From NCBI GenBank assembly GCA_030843315.1, contig JAUUPT010000042.1:1-36365 (forward strand): a stretch of 36,365 nucleotides of DNA, in the 5' to 3' direction. Positions 24,992 through 32,361 of the stretch are shown here, one piece after another. Position 1 is the stretch's first letter, and each line of letters starts with the position of its first letter. Source of the DNA: Bacteroidaceae bacterium (GTDB lineage: Bacteria; Bacteroidota; Bacteroidia; Bacteroidales; Bacteroidaceae). A program made the translations under genes and the position numbers. The notes beneath the pieces are model-generated. The model did no database searches. It had not been told where the DNA came from and worked only from the letters and a program-made list of their open reading frames with translations.

Positions 24992-26017
24992 TTATCGTTG
25001 TACTCGTCCGCTGGCATCACCACCTGCCAAGGTTTCGACTTCTTCTACTGAAACAAGGTTGAAATCACCGTTGATGGTGTGCTTCAGGGCAGAAGCGGCA
25101 ACGGCGAATTCGAGGGCAGCGCCTTGATCGTCCTTCGTCAGCAGGCCGTGGATGATACCGCCCGAGAAAGAGTCGCCACCACCTACGCGGTCGATGATGG
25201 GGTTGATGTCGTAGCGTTTTGATTCGTAGAACTCCGTGCCGTTGTAAATCATGGCTTTCCAGCCGTTGTGAGTGGCAGAGAAGGACTCGCGCAGCGTGGA
25301 AATCACATATTTGAAACCGAATTCTTCGGCCATCGCCTTGAAGATGCCTTTGTAGCCTTCAGCATCGGTCTTGCCGCCTGCGACATCGGCATCGGGCTTG
25401 AAGCCAAGGCAGAGTTCGGCATCTTCTTCATTGCCGATGCAAACATCGACATACTGCATCAGGGGCTTCATGACGGACTGGGCTTTCTCTTTTGTCCATA
25501 GTTTCTTGCGGAAGTTGAGGTCGACAGACACCGTGACACCGTGGCGCTTGGCGGCTTCGCAGGCAAGGCGGGTCAGTTCGGCAGCCTTATCGGAGATGGC
25601 GGGAGTGATGCCGGACCAGTGGAACCAATCGGCGCCTGTCATGATAGCATCGAAATCGAAATCCGACGGATCGGCCTCGGCAATAGAAGAATGTGCACGG
25701 TCGTAGATAACCTTGCTGGGACGCATGGAAGCGCCGCTTTCGAGGTAGTAGATGCCGACACGGTCGCCGCCACGTGCGATGAAATCGGTGTTGACGCCAT
25801 ACTTGCGCAAGGCATTCACTGCGGACTGGCCTATCTCGTGTTTCGGCAGTTTGGTTACAAAACAGGCATCATGACCGTAGTTGGCACAGCTGACGGCGAC
25901 GTTGGCTTCGCCACCACCATATACTACATCAAAAGAATCGGACTGTACGAAACGGGTGTTTCCCGGAGTGGACAGTCTCAACATGATTTCACCCAATGTA
26001 ACGACTTTCTTTCCCAT
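24992..26017 (-). CDS. kdgK: 2-keto-3-deoxygluconate kinase (PfkB family)
   Basis: A 341-residue ribokinase-fold enzyme that phosphorylates 2-keto-3-deoxygluconate to KDPG with ATP. It opens with VVTLGEIMLRLSTPG, then VYGGGEANVAVSCANYG (PfkB signature 1 region). Near the C-terminus, IIDRVGGGDSFSGGIIHGLL contains the anion-hole and catalytic Asp motif (GGGDSF, as in GAGDxF). The pairing with KDPG aldolase supports KDG over fructose or ribose as substrate. The gene is divergent from a LacI-family regulator, with a shared promoter-operator region of about 280 bases. Confidence 0.92.
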   Translation of the reverse strand: MGKKVVTLGEIMLRLSTPGNTRFVQSDSFDVVYGGGEANVAVSCANYGHDACFVTKLPKHEIGQSAVNALRKYGVNTDFIARGGDRVGIYYLESGASMRPSKVIYDRAHSSIAEADPSDFDFDAIMTGADWFHWSGITPAISDKAAELTRLACEAAKRHGVTVSVDLNFRKKLWTKEKAQSVMKPLMQYVDVCIGNEEDAELCLGFKPDADVAGGKTDAEGYKGIFKAMAEEFGFKYVISTLRESFSATHNGWKAMIYNGTEFYESKRYDINPIIDRVGGGDSFSGGIIHGLLTKDDQGAALEFAVAASALKHTINGDFNLVSVEEVETLAGGDASGRVQR

Positions 26018-26152
26018 AATCTATTTTACGTTTTTACTTAGTATGTTATTAATTCGTTTCCTTTCAAATTATCATTTCAAGGCAAAAAACTCTTTAAACA
26101 TCTGGAAACATGGATAGTAAACAGATAAAAAAAGCTATTGCCACCATATCCG

Positions 26153-26164
26153 TGTGCGAGCACA
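26153..26164. promoter_or_regulatory. Candidate LacI-type operator 1 (kdgK side)
   Basis: TGTGC-GA-GCACA is a palindrome with 5-base arms. It overlaps the expected transcription start just after the kdgK -7 element, a repressing position. Confidence 0.5.
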
Positions 26165-26191
26165 AAGATAAGACAATTTTTTGAATACAAA
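26163..26191 (-). promoter_or_regulatory. Promoter of the kdgK-kdgA operon
   Basis: On the reverse strand TTTG (26191-26188), 17 bases, then TATCTTTG (26170-26163). It interlocks with the promoter of the regulator on the other strand. Confidence 0.65.
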
Positions 26192-26208
26192 AAATTATCA
26201 TATATTTG
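26180..26208 (+). promoter_or_regulatory. Promoter of the LacI-family regulator
   Basis: TTTG (26180-26183), 17 bases, then TATATTTG (26201-26208). It is a mirror image of the kdgK promoter; the two -33 boxes lie within 12 bases of each other. Confidence 0.65.
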
Positions 26209-26231
26209 TATCAGATATATTGAAATTATAA

Positions 26232-26247
26232 TTGTGTACGGACACAA
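26232..26247. promoter_or_regulatory. Candidate LacI-type operator 2 (regulator side)
   Basis: TTGTGT-ACGG-ACACAA has 6-base arms and a central CG, as is common for LacI-family operators. It lies in the leader of the regulator gene, suggesting autoregulation. Confidence 0.5.
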
Positions 26248-26298
26248 GAGAGAAATCGTAATCGGGCGGAATTATACTTTGTAAATAACAGATTGTAA

Positions 26299-27354
26299 AT
26301 GGAAAGGGTTAGAATAAAAGATATCGCCAAAATGGCGGATGTATCTGTGGGAACTGTGGACCGCGTGATTCATGGACGCAGCGGTGTTTCCGAATCGAGC
26401 CGAAAGCGAGTGGAAGAAATACTAAAACAGCTGGATTACCAGCCTAATATGTATGCCAGCGCACTGGCGTCCAACAAGAAATATGCCTTTGCCTGCCTGC
26501 TGCCGTTGCACGAGAAAGGCGAATATTGGACCGAAGTGGAAGCCGGAATACAGAATGCAGTGGAAGCCTATTCGGACTTCAACGTTGCCGTGCAACTTTC
26601 CTATTACGATCCGTATAATTACAATTCGTTTGCAGAGGCTTCCAACAAAATATTGGGGATGGAGCCGGACGGGGTGATGTTCGCCCCTACCGTTCCGCAA
26701 CGCACCAAGCCTTTTACGGACGGACTGACGGAACGCAATATACCTTATATATATATAGACTCGAACATCAAAGAAGAGCCTGCCCTCTCCTTCTTCGGAC
26801 AGAACTCGCACCAAAGCGGATATTTTGCCGCACGCATGCTGATGTTGCTTGCCGGCGAGGATGCACAGGAGATTGTGATTTTCCGCAAGATAAACGAAGG
26901 GGTTGTGGGTTCCAACCAGCAGGAACGGCGCGAAGTAGGCTTCCGCGAGTACATGCAGGAGCATCACCCCGCCTGCCACATCTGGGAACTGGACTTGCAT
27001 GCCAAGCGTGACAGCGAAGATGCACAAATGCTGGATGATTTCTTCCGGGAACATCCGGCGGTGAAGAGCGGTATTACGTTCAATTCCAAAGCATACATCA
27101 TCGGGGAGTATCTGCTGAAGAGACAGAAGAAGGACTTCAACCTCATGGGCTACGACTTGCTGCAACGGAACGTGGACTGCCTGAAACAAGGAAGTATCTT
27201 CTTCCTCATTGCACAACAGCCTGCCCTGCAAGGATTCGACGGCATCAAGTCGCTATGCGAATACCTGATTCTGAAGAAAGAGGTTGCGAGGGAGAACTTT
27301 ATGCCGATTGACTTGTTGACCAAGGAGAATATTGAGTTTTATTATAAGAAGTGA
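26299..27354 (+). CDS. LacI-family transcriptional regulator
   Basis: A 351-residue repressor-type protein. The N-terminal helix-turn-helix and hinge are standard: IKDIAKMADVSVGTVDRVIH, then SSRKRVEEILKQLDYQPNMYASALA. The remainder is a periplasmic-binding-protein-like sugar sensor (about 62-350) with LGMEPDGVMFAPT, IPYIYIDSNIKEEPALSFFG and GVVGSNQQERREVGF. It is divergent from kdgK-kdgA, and two palindromes flank the shared promoters, so control of KDG catabolism with KDG or a uronate derivative as effector is the natural inference. A rho-independent terminator follows at 27375-27409. Confidence 0.9.
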   Translation: MERVRIKDIAKMADVSVGTVDRVIHGRSGVSESSRKRVEEILKQLDYQPNMYASALASNKKYAFACLLPLHEKGEYWTEVEAGIQNAVEAYSDFNVAVQLSYYDPYNYNSFAEASNKILGMEPDGVMFAPTVPQRTKPFTDGLTERNIPYIYIDSNIKEEPALSFFGQNSHQSGYFAARMLMLLAGEDAQEIVIFRKINEGVVGSNQQERREVGFREYMQEHHPACHIWELDLHAKRDSEDAQMLDDFFREHPAVKSGITFNSKAYIIGEYLLKRQKKDFNLMGYDLLQRNVDCLKQGSIFFLIAQQPALQGFDGIKSLCEYLILKKEVARENFMPIDLLTKENIEFYYKK

Positions 27355-27374
27355 CTTAAAAATTAGGACTTAGG

Positions 27375-27409
27375 GAGCCGCGTTGTTTATTTGAAGCGGC
27401 TCTTTTTTT
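27375..27409 (+). terminator. Rho-independent terminator of the LacI-family gene
   Basis: GAGCCGC, a 14-base loop, GCGGCTC, then seven T. The promoter of the next gene is built into its loop and tail. Confidence 0.88.
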
Positions 27410-27418
27410 GTATCTTTG
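27390..27418 (+). promoter_or_regulatory. Promoter of the NhaC-like gene, overlapping the terminator
   Basis: TTTG at 27390-27393 (the terminator loop and stem junction), 17 bases, TATCTTTG at 27411-27418. The ATG at 27444 is 26 bases downstream. Confidence 0.65.
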
Positions 27419-27443
27419 CAGCCGATTTTAACTGAATGAATAT

Positions 27444-28784
27444 ATGTCTTTAATTACAAATACAACTCAAAAGCCCAAAGGCGGCTGGTGGGCATTGAGC
27501 CCGTTGGTCGTGTTTTTATGCCTCTACCTGGTGACGTCTCTCCTGGTGAATGATTTCTACAAAGTACCTATCACCGTGGCTTTTCTGGTATCATCGTGCT
27601 ATGCCATTGCCATCACGCGCGGACTGAACCTGGAGCAACGTGTCTACCAGTTCTCTGTGGGTGCCAGCAACAAGAACATCATGCTGATGGTATGGATCTT
27701 CATCCTTGCCGGAGCTTTTGCACAAAGTGCGAAGCAGATGGGAGCCATTGATGCAACGGTGAACCTGACGCTGCACATACTGCCGGACAACCTGTTGCTG
27801 GCAGGTATCTTCATTGCCGCCTGTTTCATTTCCCTCTCCGTAGGCACCAGTGTGGGAACGATTGTGGCACTGACGCCCGTAGCCGTGGGACTGGCAGAAA
27901 AGACAGGGATCGACCTGTCCTACATGGTGGCCATCGTGGTGGGAGGCTCGTTTTTCGGAGATAATCTCTCGTTCATTTCGGACACCACCATCGCTTCTAC
28001 AAAAACGCAGGATTGCGTGATGAGGGACAAGTTCCGGGTGAATTTCATGATTGTGGTGCCGGCTGCGCTGATTGTGCTGGGCATCTATATTTTTCAGGGA
28101 TTGTCGATAACTGCTCCGACAGAAGTACAAGACGTGGAATGGGTGAAGGTAATCCCCTACCTCATTGTGCTGGGTACGGCAATCGCCGGTGTCAACGTGA
28201 TGCTGGTGCTGCTGCTGGGCATTGTGTCGACAGGAATTATCGGGATAGGTATTGCCACAACAGGCATCTTTTACGGTGTAAACACGAGTGTAAGCACTGC
28301 CTTCTTCGACTGGTTCGGTGCCATGGGGACGGGCATCACGGGCATGGGCGAACTTATCATCATCACCCTGCTGGCAGGCGGAATGCTGGAAACGATCCGC
28401 TACAACGGTGGAATCGACTTCATCATTTCACGCCTTACGCGCCACGTCACCGGGAAACGGGGAGCCGAACTGAGCATTGCCGCCCTCGTCAGCATCGCCA
28501 ACCTCTGCACCGCCAACAATACCATCGCCATCATTACCACCGGACCGATAGCCAAGGACATCGCCCAACGCTTCCATCTGGACCGCCGCAAGACGGCAAG
28601 CATACTCGATACCTTCTCGTGCCTGGTGCAAGGGCTGATTCCCTACGGTGCCCAAATGCTGATTGCCGCAGGGCTGGCAGGCATTTCACCCCTAAGCATC
28701 ATCGGAAATCTTTACTATCCGTTCTGCATGGGGATATGTGCGCTGCTGGCTATATTAGTGAGGTATCCGCGAAGATATTCTTGA
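27444..28784 (+). CDS. nhaC: NhaC-family Na+/H+ antiporter
   Basis: A 446-residue inner-membrane antiporter with about 11-12 hydrophobic helices; it exports Na+ in exchange for H+. The family core is visible: ISLSVGTSVGTIVALTPVAV, then GGSFFGDNLSFISDTTIAST, which carries the acidic and polar ion-binding residues. Later, SIANLCTANNTIAIITTGPI repeats the pattern in the second half. NhaC relatives also include malate-lactate antiporters, so the ion pair is not certain. It has its own promoter and is probably monocistronic, since rpsP has a separate promoter. Confidence 0.88.
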   Translation: MSLITNTTQKPKGGWWALSPLVVFLCLYLVTSLLVNDFYKVPITVAFLVSSCYAIAITRGLNLEQRVYQFSVGASNKNIMLMVWIFILAGAFAQSAKQMGAIDATVNLTLHILPDNLLLAGIFIAACFISLSVGTSVGTIVALTPVAVGLAEKTGIDLSYMVAIVVGGSFFGDNLSFISDTTIASTKTQDCVMRDKFRVNFMIVVPAALIVLGIYIFQGLSITAPTEVQDVEWVKVIPYLIVLGTAIAGVNVMLVLLLGIVSTGIIGIGIATTGIFYGVNTSVSTAFFDWFGAMGTGITGMGELIIITLLAGGMLETIRYNGGIDFIISRLTRHVTGKRGAELSIAALVSIANLCTANNTIAIITTGPIAKDIAQRFHLDRRKTASILDTFSCLVQGLIPYGAQMLIAAGLAGISPLSIIGNLYYPFCMGICALLAILVRYPRRYS

Positions 28785-28814
28785 GAATTATGATTTTAAT
28801 TCAAAAACTTTTCG

Positions 28815-28822
28815 TATCTTTG
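28815..28822 (+). promoter_or_regulatory. Promoter -7 element of rpsP
   Basis: TATCTTTG is an exact match, 60 bases before the rpsP ATG. The -33 region has only a T-run. Confidence 0.6.
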
Positions 28823-28882
28823 CAGCCGCTATTACGAGATAGTAGTATAATTCAAATCATTAATTAAAACATTTATTTAAAA

Positions 28883-29449
28883 ATGGCAACAAAAATCAGA
28901 TTGCAAAGACATGGACGTAAAAGCTATGCTTTCTACTCTATCGTTATTGCAGACGTAAGAGCACCACGTGATGGTAAATTTATTGAAAAGATTGGTACTT
29001 ACAATCCTAACACCAATCCTGCCACAGTAGATTTGAAGTTCGACCGCGCACTCGACTGGGTGATGAAAGGTGCACAACCTACCGACACCGTTCGTAACAT
29101 CCTCTCAAACGAAGGCGTTTACATGAAGAAGCACCTTATGGGTGGTGTAGCCAAAGGCGCATTTGGTGAAGCAGAAGCAGAAGCAAAATTCGAAGCTTGG
29201 AAGAGCAACAAACAAAGCGGTTTGGCAGCTCTGAAAGCTAAGGAAGAAGAAGCTAAGAAAGCTGAAGCCAAAGCACGCATGGATGCTGAAAAGAAAATAA
29301 ACGAAGAAAAAGCTAAAGCATTAGCTGAGAAAAAAGCTGCAGAGGCTGCCGCTAAAGCTGCTGAAGAAGCACCTGCTGAAGCTCCTGCTGAAGAAGCAAC
29401 CGAGGCTCCGGCCGAAGAAGCTCCTGCTGCTGAAGCTGCTGCTGAATAA
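28883..29449 (+). CDS. rpsP: 30S ribosomal protein S16 with Bacteroidota C-terminal extension
   Basis: A 188-residue S16. The conserved part is the first 80-85 residues: MATKIRLQRHGRKSYAFYSI, VIADVRAPRDGKFIEKIGTYNP and AQPTDTVRNILSNEG. It binds 16S rRNA and helps assemble the small subunit. In most bacteria S16 ends near residue 90. Here about 100 residues follow, first a Lys/Glu/Ala helix (about 118-165), then a Pro/Ala/Glu-rich acidic tail of APAEE-type repeats. Long tails are common in this phylum; their role is not known to me. A strong terminator follows. Confidence 0.97.
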   Translation: MATKIRLQRHGRKSYAFYSIVIADVRAPRDGKFIEKIGTYNPNTNPATVDLKFDRALDWVMKGAQPTDTVRNILSNEGVYMKKHLMGGVAKGAFGEAEAEAKFEAWKSNKQSGLAALKAKEEEAKKAEAKARMDAEKKINEEKAKALAEKKAAEAAAKAAEEAPAEAPAEEATEAPAEEAPAAEAAAE

Positions 29450-29494
29450 AAATAAAGCACAGCTATCTTTTCACAAAAATGGGATTAAAACTGT

Positions 29495-29531
29495 AAAATC
29501 CTCTTTGGTTCATACCAAAGAGGATTTTTTT
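29495..29531 (+). terminator. Rho-independent terminator of rpsP
   Basis: A 15-bp stem (AAAATCCTCTTTGGT and its complement), loop TCAT, ending in a T-run. It is followed only 5 bases later by the next promoter -7 element. Confidence 0.92.
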
Positions 29532-29536
29532 ATTAC

Positions 29537-29544
29537 TATATTTG
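29537..29544 (+). promoter_or_regulatory. Promoter -7 element of the thioredoxin lipoprotein gene
   Basis: TATATTTG matches TAnnTTTG, 31 bases before the ATG at 29575. The -33 region falls inside the rpsP terminator stem. Confidence 0.55.
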
Positions 29545-29574
29545 CATCCTAATCATTTACTAAAAGAAAAAGCA

Positions 29575-30672
29575 ATGAAAAAGTTTACTTACCTGCTTGC
29601 TGTAGCCGCTGTGTTTGCAGCTTGTAACAGCGGAAACAAAGGTTACACCGTAACCGGAACCGTAGAAGGTGCAGCCGATGGCGACACTGTATACCTGGAA
29701 ACCGTGGAAGGACGCCAATTTGTGAAATTGGACTCTGCAGTCGTTAAAGGCGGAACGTTCACCTTCAAGGGAACGCAAGACTCTACCGTCAACCGCTACA
29801 TTTCTTACAAAGCCGAAGGCAAAGACGGCGTAGCAATCGACTTCTTCCTGGAAAACGGAAAAATCAAAATCAATCTCTCGCAAGATAACAATTCTGCTAC
29901 CGGAACAACCAATAACGACGCTTACCAGGAAATCAGAGCTCAAGTAAACGGACTGAACAAGCAGATGATGACCATCTACGAATCAATGTCGGACACAACT
30001 TTGACTCCCGAACAGCGTGAAGCTAAAGGAAAGGAAATGGATACTCTGGAAGGAAAAATGACAGATGCCATCAAGGCCGGTATCAACAAGAACATCACCA
30101 ACGCAGCAGGTATACTCTTGCTGAAACAGAATTACTACTACATGGGCGTAGAAGAACTGGAACCGCTGATGGCTCAGATTCCGGCTGCTTACGACAATGA
30201 CGCAGTGATCACCAAAATCAAAGGAAACGTTGAGAAGATGAAAGCTACCGCCGTTGGTCAGAAGTTTACGGATTTCGAAATGAAAACCCCGGAAGGAAAA
30301 GCAGTGAAACTGTCGGACTACGTGGGTAAAGGTAAAGTTGTCCTCATCGACTTCTGGGCAAGCTGGTGCGGTCCTTGCCGTCGCGAGATGCCTAACCTGG
30401 TAGAAGCATACAAGAATTATAAGAATAAGAACTTCGAAATCGTCGGCGTATCTCTCGACCAGAACGGCGAAGCATGGAAAGATGGAATCGCAAAGCTGAA
30501 CATCACTTGGCCGCAAATGTCCGACCTGCAATACTGGAACAGCGAAGGCGCTAAGTTGTATGCTGTAAGCAGCATTCCTCACACGGTGCTTATTGATGGT
30601 GAAGGTACTATCATCGCCCGCGGATTGCACGGAGAAGAGTTACAGGAAAAGCTGGCTGAAGTAATCAAATAA
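29575..30672 (+). CDS. TlpA/ResA-like thioredoxin lipoprotein with DUF4369 domain
   Basis: A 365-residue lipoprotein. The signal peptide MKKFTYLLAVAAVFAAC ends in a lipobox with C17 as the lipidated Cys. A DUF4369 domain follows (about 22-130, beginning GYTVTGTVEGAADGDTVYLE). A helical linker comes next, then a thioredoxin-like domain (about 225-365) with WASWCGPCRREMP (C265, C268), QKFTDFEMKTPEGKAVKLSD at its start and SSIPHTVLIDGEGTI with the cis-Pro. The expected role is thiol-disulfide exchange in the periplasm or at the outer membrane. The open frame reaches back to a TTG at 29542, but that lies inside the promoter, so the ATG at 29575 is the start. Confidence 0.92.
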   Translation: MKKFTYLLAVAAVFAACNSGNKGYTVTGTVEGAADGDTVYLETVEGRQFVKLDSAVVKGGTFTFKGTQDSTVNRYISYKAEGKDGVAIDFFLENGKIKINLSQDNNSATGTTNNDAYQEIRAQVNGLNKQMMTIYESMSDTTLTPEQREAKGKEMDTLEGKMTDAIKAGINKNITNAAGILLLKQNYYYMGVEELEPLMAQIPAAYDNDAVITKIKGNVEKMKATAVGQKFTDFEMKTPEGKAVKLSDYVGKGKVVLIDFWASWCGPCRREMPNLVEAYKNYKNKNFEIVGVSLDQNGEAWKDGIAKLNITWPQMSDLQYWNSEGAKLYAVSSIPHTVLIDGEGTIIARGLHGEELQEKLAEVIK

Positions 30673-30705
30673 AATACAGCATGAGGGTGTGCCGGAACTG
30701 AAATC

Positions 30706-30832
30706 AAATGACACACCTTAATACCCCAAATGACGCACCTCACGAGTCGTATGCTTAGGCATTTCACTCGTTGAGGTGCGTCATTTGGGGTATTAAGGTG
30801 TGTCATTTCAGACGACGAAGTGCGTCATTTGA
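30706..30832. repeat. Palindromic array of 22-bp repeats (copy 2)
   Basis: Forward cores AAATGACACACC and AAATGACGCACC start at 30706 and 30728. Reverse cores TGCGTCATTT, TGTGTCATTT and TGCGTCATTT start at 30777, 30799 and 30821. All are 22 bases apart within each half. The arms 30706-30747 and 30766-30808 form a nearly perfect 43-bp stem (one unpaired base) with an 18-base loop. It lies between the convergent thioredoxin and MetE-like genes and may also act as a terminator. CAGACGACGAAGTGCGTCAT here closely matches 11412-11431 in copy 1. Confidence 0.8.
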
Positions 30833-30833
30833 A

Positions 30834-31805
30834 TTATGAAAAGATACGCTCCGCCATTTGCATTCCCAACCGTACGGTCTCCCATTGGTCTGCTTCATCG
30901 GCGTCCGAAGGAGAAAGAAGTGAATTAGCATCCGGCAGGCAGAGGGTGAAACGTTTTAAAGGAATGTAATTCAGTACACTCTCCGTCTTGGCTTGCAGTT
31001 CGTCCAACTCGTCCTCGTGGGGATAATGAGACAGCACAAAACCAAAAACAGACGACTTTTCGTGTATGAACCACAGCAAGCTGTTGCGGGCACAAGCGCC
31101 ACAATCATAATTCAGAAAATAAGCATCGGCTCCATGCAACTGCACCAACATATCCATCGGTGCATGAAAAGCGATATACATTCCGGCCGGACGTTCGCGC
31201 AAAACGCGGTTGTTCAGGCGGATCGTCTCTTCCATAATCAAGGAAGTCACACCATCGAATTGAATATAGCGGCAACCGGCATCATATAATTTGGATAGTA
31301 AAAAGCGATAGCAAGCGGCAATATCATCTGTCAAAAGCCGGACATCGGGATAAACAATCTCCAGCTGGGCACGCTCCACGCGTTGGAGAATCTGCGTCAT
31401 CACCTCGGCAGGCGAAGGAATATGTTGTTTGGGCATCGTGCCCTCTCCGATGACAGAAAGCAGGAAAGTAAATTCTTCAAAGATAGGATGTTGAGACAAA
31501 CTGATTCGCTCTGTTATCTCTAAAGCGGAACCCGCGGCAAAAGGTTGATTGTCCTTGGAGTGAATGCCATCCCAGCTCTCCAAGAAATCGCGGCTCCGAA
31601 AACCGCCATCCGAAACGACTTGCATGCCTCCCGACTCCAATCGTTCCACTAAATTGCGTACTTCTGCATTTTCAATCGCCTGCAAGGTCTGCCGGCTCAC
31701 TTGTCCGTTCTGATACTGCTCACGAGCATCTCTTAGTGCACGAGGTACACAGAAAGCTCCGGCTATATCAATTTTAAACGGAGGAAATACATTTGCCATA
31801 TTCAT
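30834..31805 (-). CDS. MetE-fold (cobalamin-independent methionine synthase-like) protein
   Basis: A 323-residue protein of the UROD/MetE-like superfamily, as short as the catalytic C-terminal half of MetE. Visible features: PPFKIDIAGAFCVPRALRDA, then GGMQVVSDGGFRSRDFLESW (the family DGE-R-type motif), AGCRYIQFDGVTSLIMEE and RPAGMYIAFHAPMD. The zinc site seems incomplete: the usual HxC is HAP, and the late conserved Cys region reads LPDANSLL. It is preceded by a cobalamin riboswitch, the classic control for B12-independent methionine synthesis. Start: ATG at 31805 after GAAAGG; a second ATG is at 31799. The open frame to 31931 runs through the riboswitch and is not real. It may use another methyl donor or acceptor. 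Confidence 0.75.
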   Translation of the reverse strand: MNMANVFPPFKIDIAGAFCVPRALRDAREQYQNGQVSRQTLQAIENAEVRNLVERLESGGMQVVSDGGFRSRDFLESWDGIHSKDNQPFAAGSALEITERISLSQHPIFEEFTFLLSVIGEGTMPKQHIPSPAEVMTQILQRVERAQLEIVYPDVRLLTDDIAACYRFLLSKLYDAGCRYIQFDGVTSLIMEETIRLNNRVLRERPAGMYIAFHAPMDMLVQLHGADAYFLNYDCGACARNSLLWFIHEKSSVFGFVLSHYPHEDELDELQAKTESVLNYIPLKRFTLCLPDANSLLSPSDADEADQWETVRLGMQMAERIFS

Positions 31806-31874
31806 CCTTTCTTTATTGATTATTGTATTGCATTTAATGATGCTTTGCTCTAAACCCACGAGCAACAAAGCGGC

Positions 31875-32064
31875 ACTACTGAACGGCAGGTCTTCTGACT
31901 TAGTCTCCATTCCGAACGCCTTCCCAATCATTCGTCGATGATTAGTGGCCAGGGGTACTTAACGGAATGTTTGATATAAAACTTCACAGCAGCGGGACTG
32001 TTCGGGAGTTTCACCCGATTCCCTTTTAATTATTAAGGACGAAAGCCTTAAGTAAACCAGTTCG
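31875..32064 (-). promoter_or_regulatory. Cobalamin (B12) riboswitch
   Basis: The reverse strand carries the B12 box AGTCAGAAGACCTGCC (31900-31885). Upstream is the conserved core with GGGAATCGGGTGAAACTCCC and then GAACAGTCCCGCTGCTGTGA (about 32027-31984). These match the coenzyme-B12 riboswitch consensus in order and spacing. When B12 is bound it should repress the MetE-like gene; no clear intrinsic terminator is seen before the ATG, so control is probably at translation. Boundaries are approximate. Confidence 0.93.
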
Positions 32065-32067
32065 TTG

Positions 32068-32075
32068 CAAATATA
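32068..32075 (-). promoter_or_regulatory. Promoter -7 element of the riboswitch-MetE-like unit
   Basis: The reverse strand reads TATATTTG, just upstream of the aptamer. The -33 region is only weakly matched. Confidence 0.6.
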
Positions 32076-32306
32076 ACTAAAGTATTCGAAAAAGCACAAT
32101 CTCCTTAAAAGATTTATCTTCATTTGACACTTCAAAATTCAACATGCAAATAATGCAAGTTTATTATCCAAAAAACAATAACTCGACAAACAATAATAAA
32201 ATTAAAGTTTTCTATTTTAAGTTTTACATATACTGATTATTAACAGATTAACACTTTTTAGATACAGAAAAGTTTCCAAAAACAGATAACATACGAATAA
32301 GAGTGA
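32076..32306. other. AT-rich divergent intergenic region between the B12-riboswitch unit and nrdD
   Basis: With the riboswitch and promoters, this fills a 556-base gap. It is strongly AT-rich, and no ORF or stable hairpin was seen. An anaerobic or NrdR-type operator might be expected here, but I could not identify one. Confidence 0.4.
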
Positions 32307-32314
32307 TACCTTTG
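32307..32314 (+). promoter_or_regulatory. Promoter -7 element of nrdD
   Basis: TACCTTTG matches TAnnTTTG, 47 bases before the nrdD ATG. No good -33 box is seen. Confidence 0.5.
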
Positions 32315-32361
32315 TTTCCGCAATTAATCAGAATAAACAATCCCATATTACGACTAAAGAT

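Noticed and set aside
28013..28867. A 284-codon plus-strand frame overlapping the nhaC gene
   Set aside because: Rich in His, Arg and Cys with no hydrophobic core, typical of an out-of-frame shadow.
29542..29574. TTG start for the thioredoxin lipoprotein
   Set aside because: The TTG is part of the TATATTTG promoter element, and the signal peptide begins at 29575.
31806..31931. N-terminal extension of the MetE-like protein
   Set aside because: It would translate the B12 box of the riboswitch; the ATG at 31805 with GAAAGG upstream fits better.
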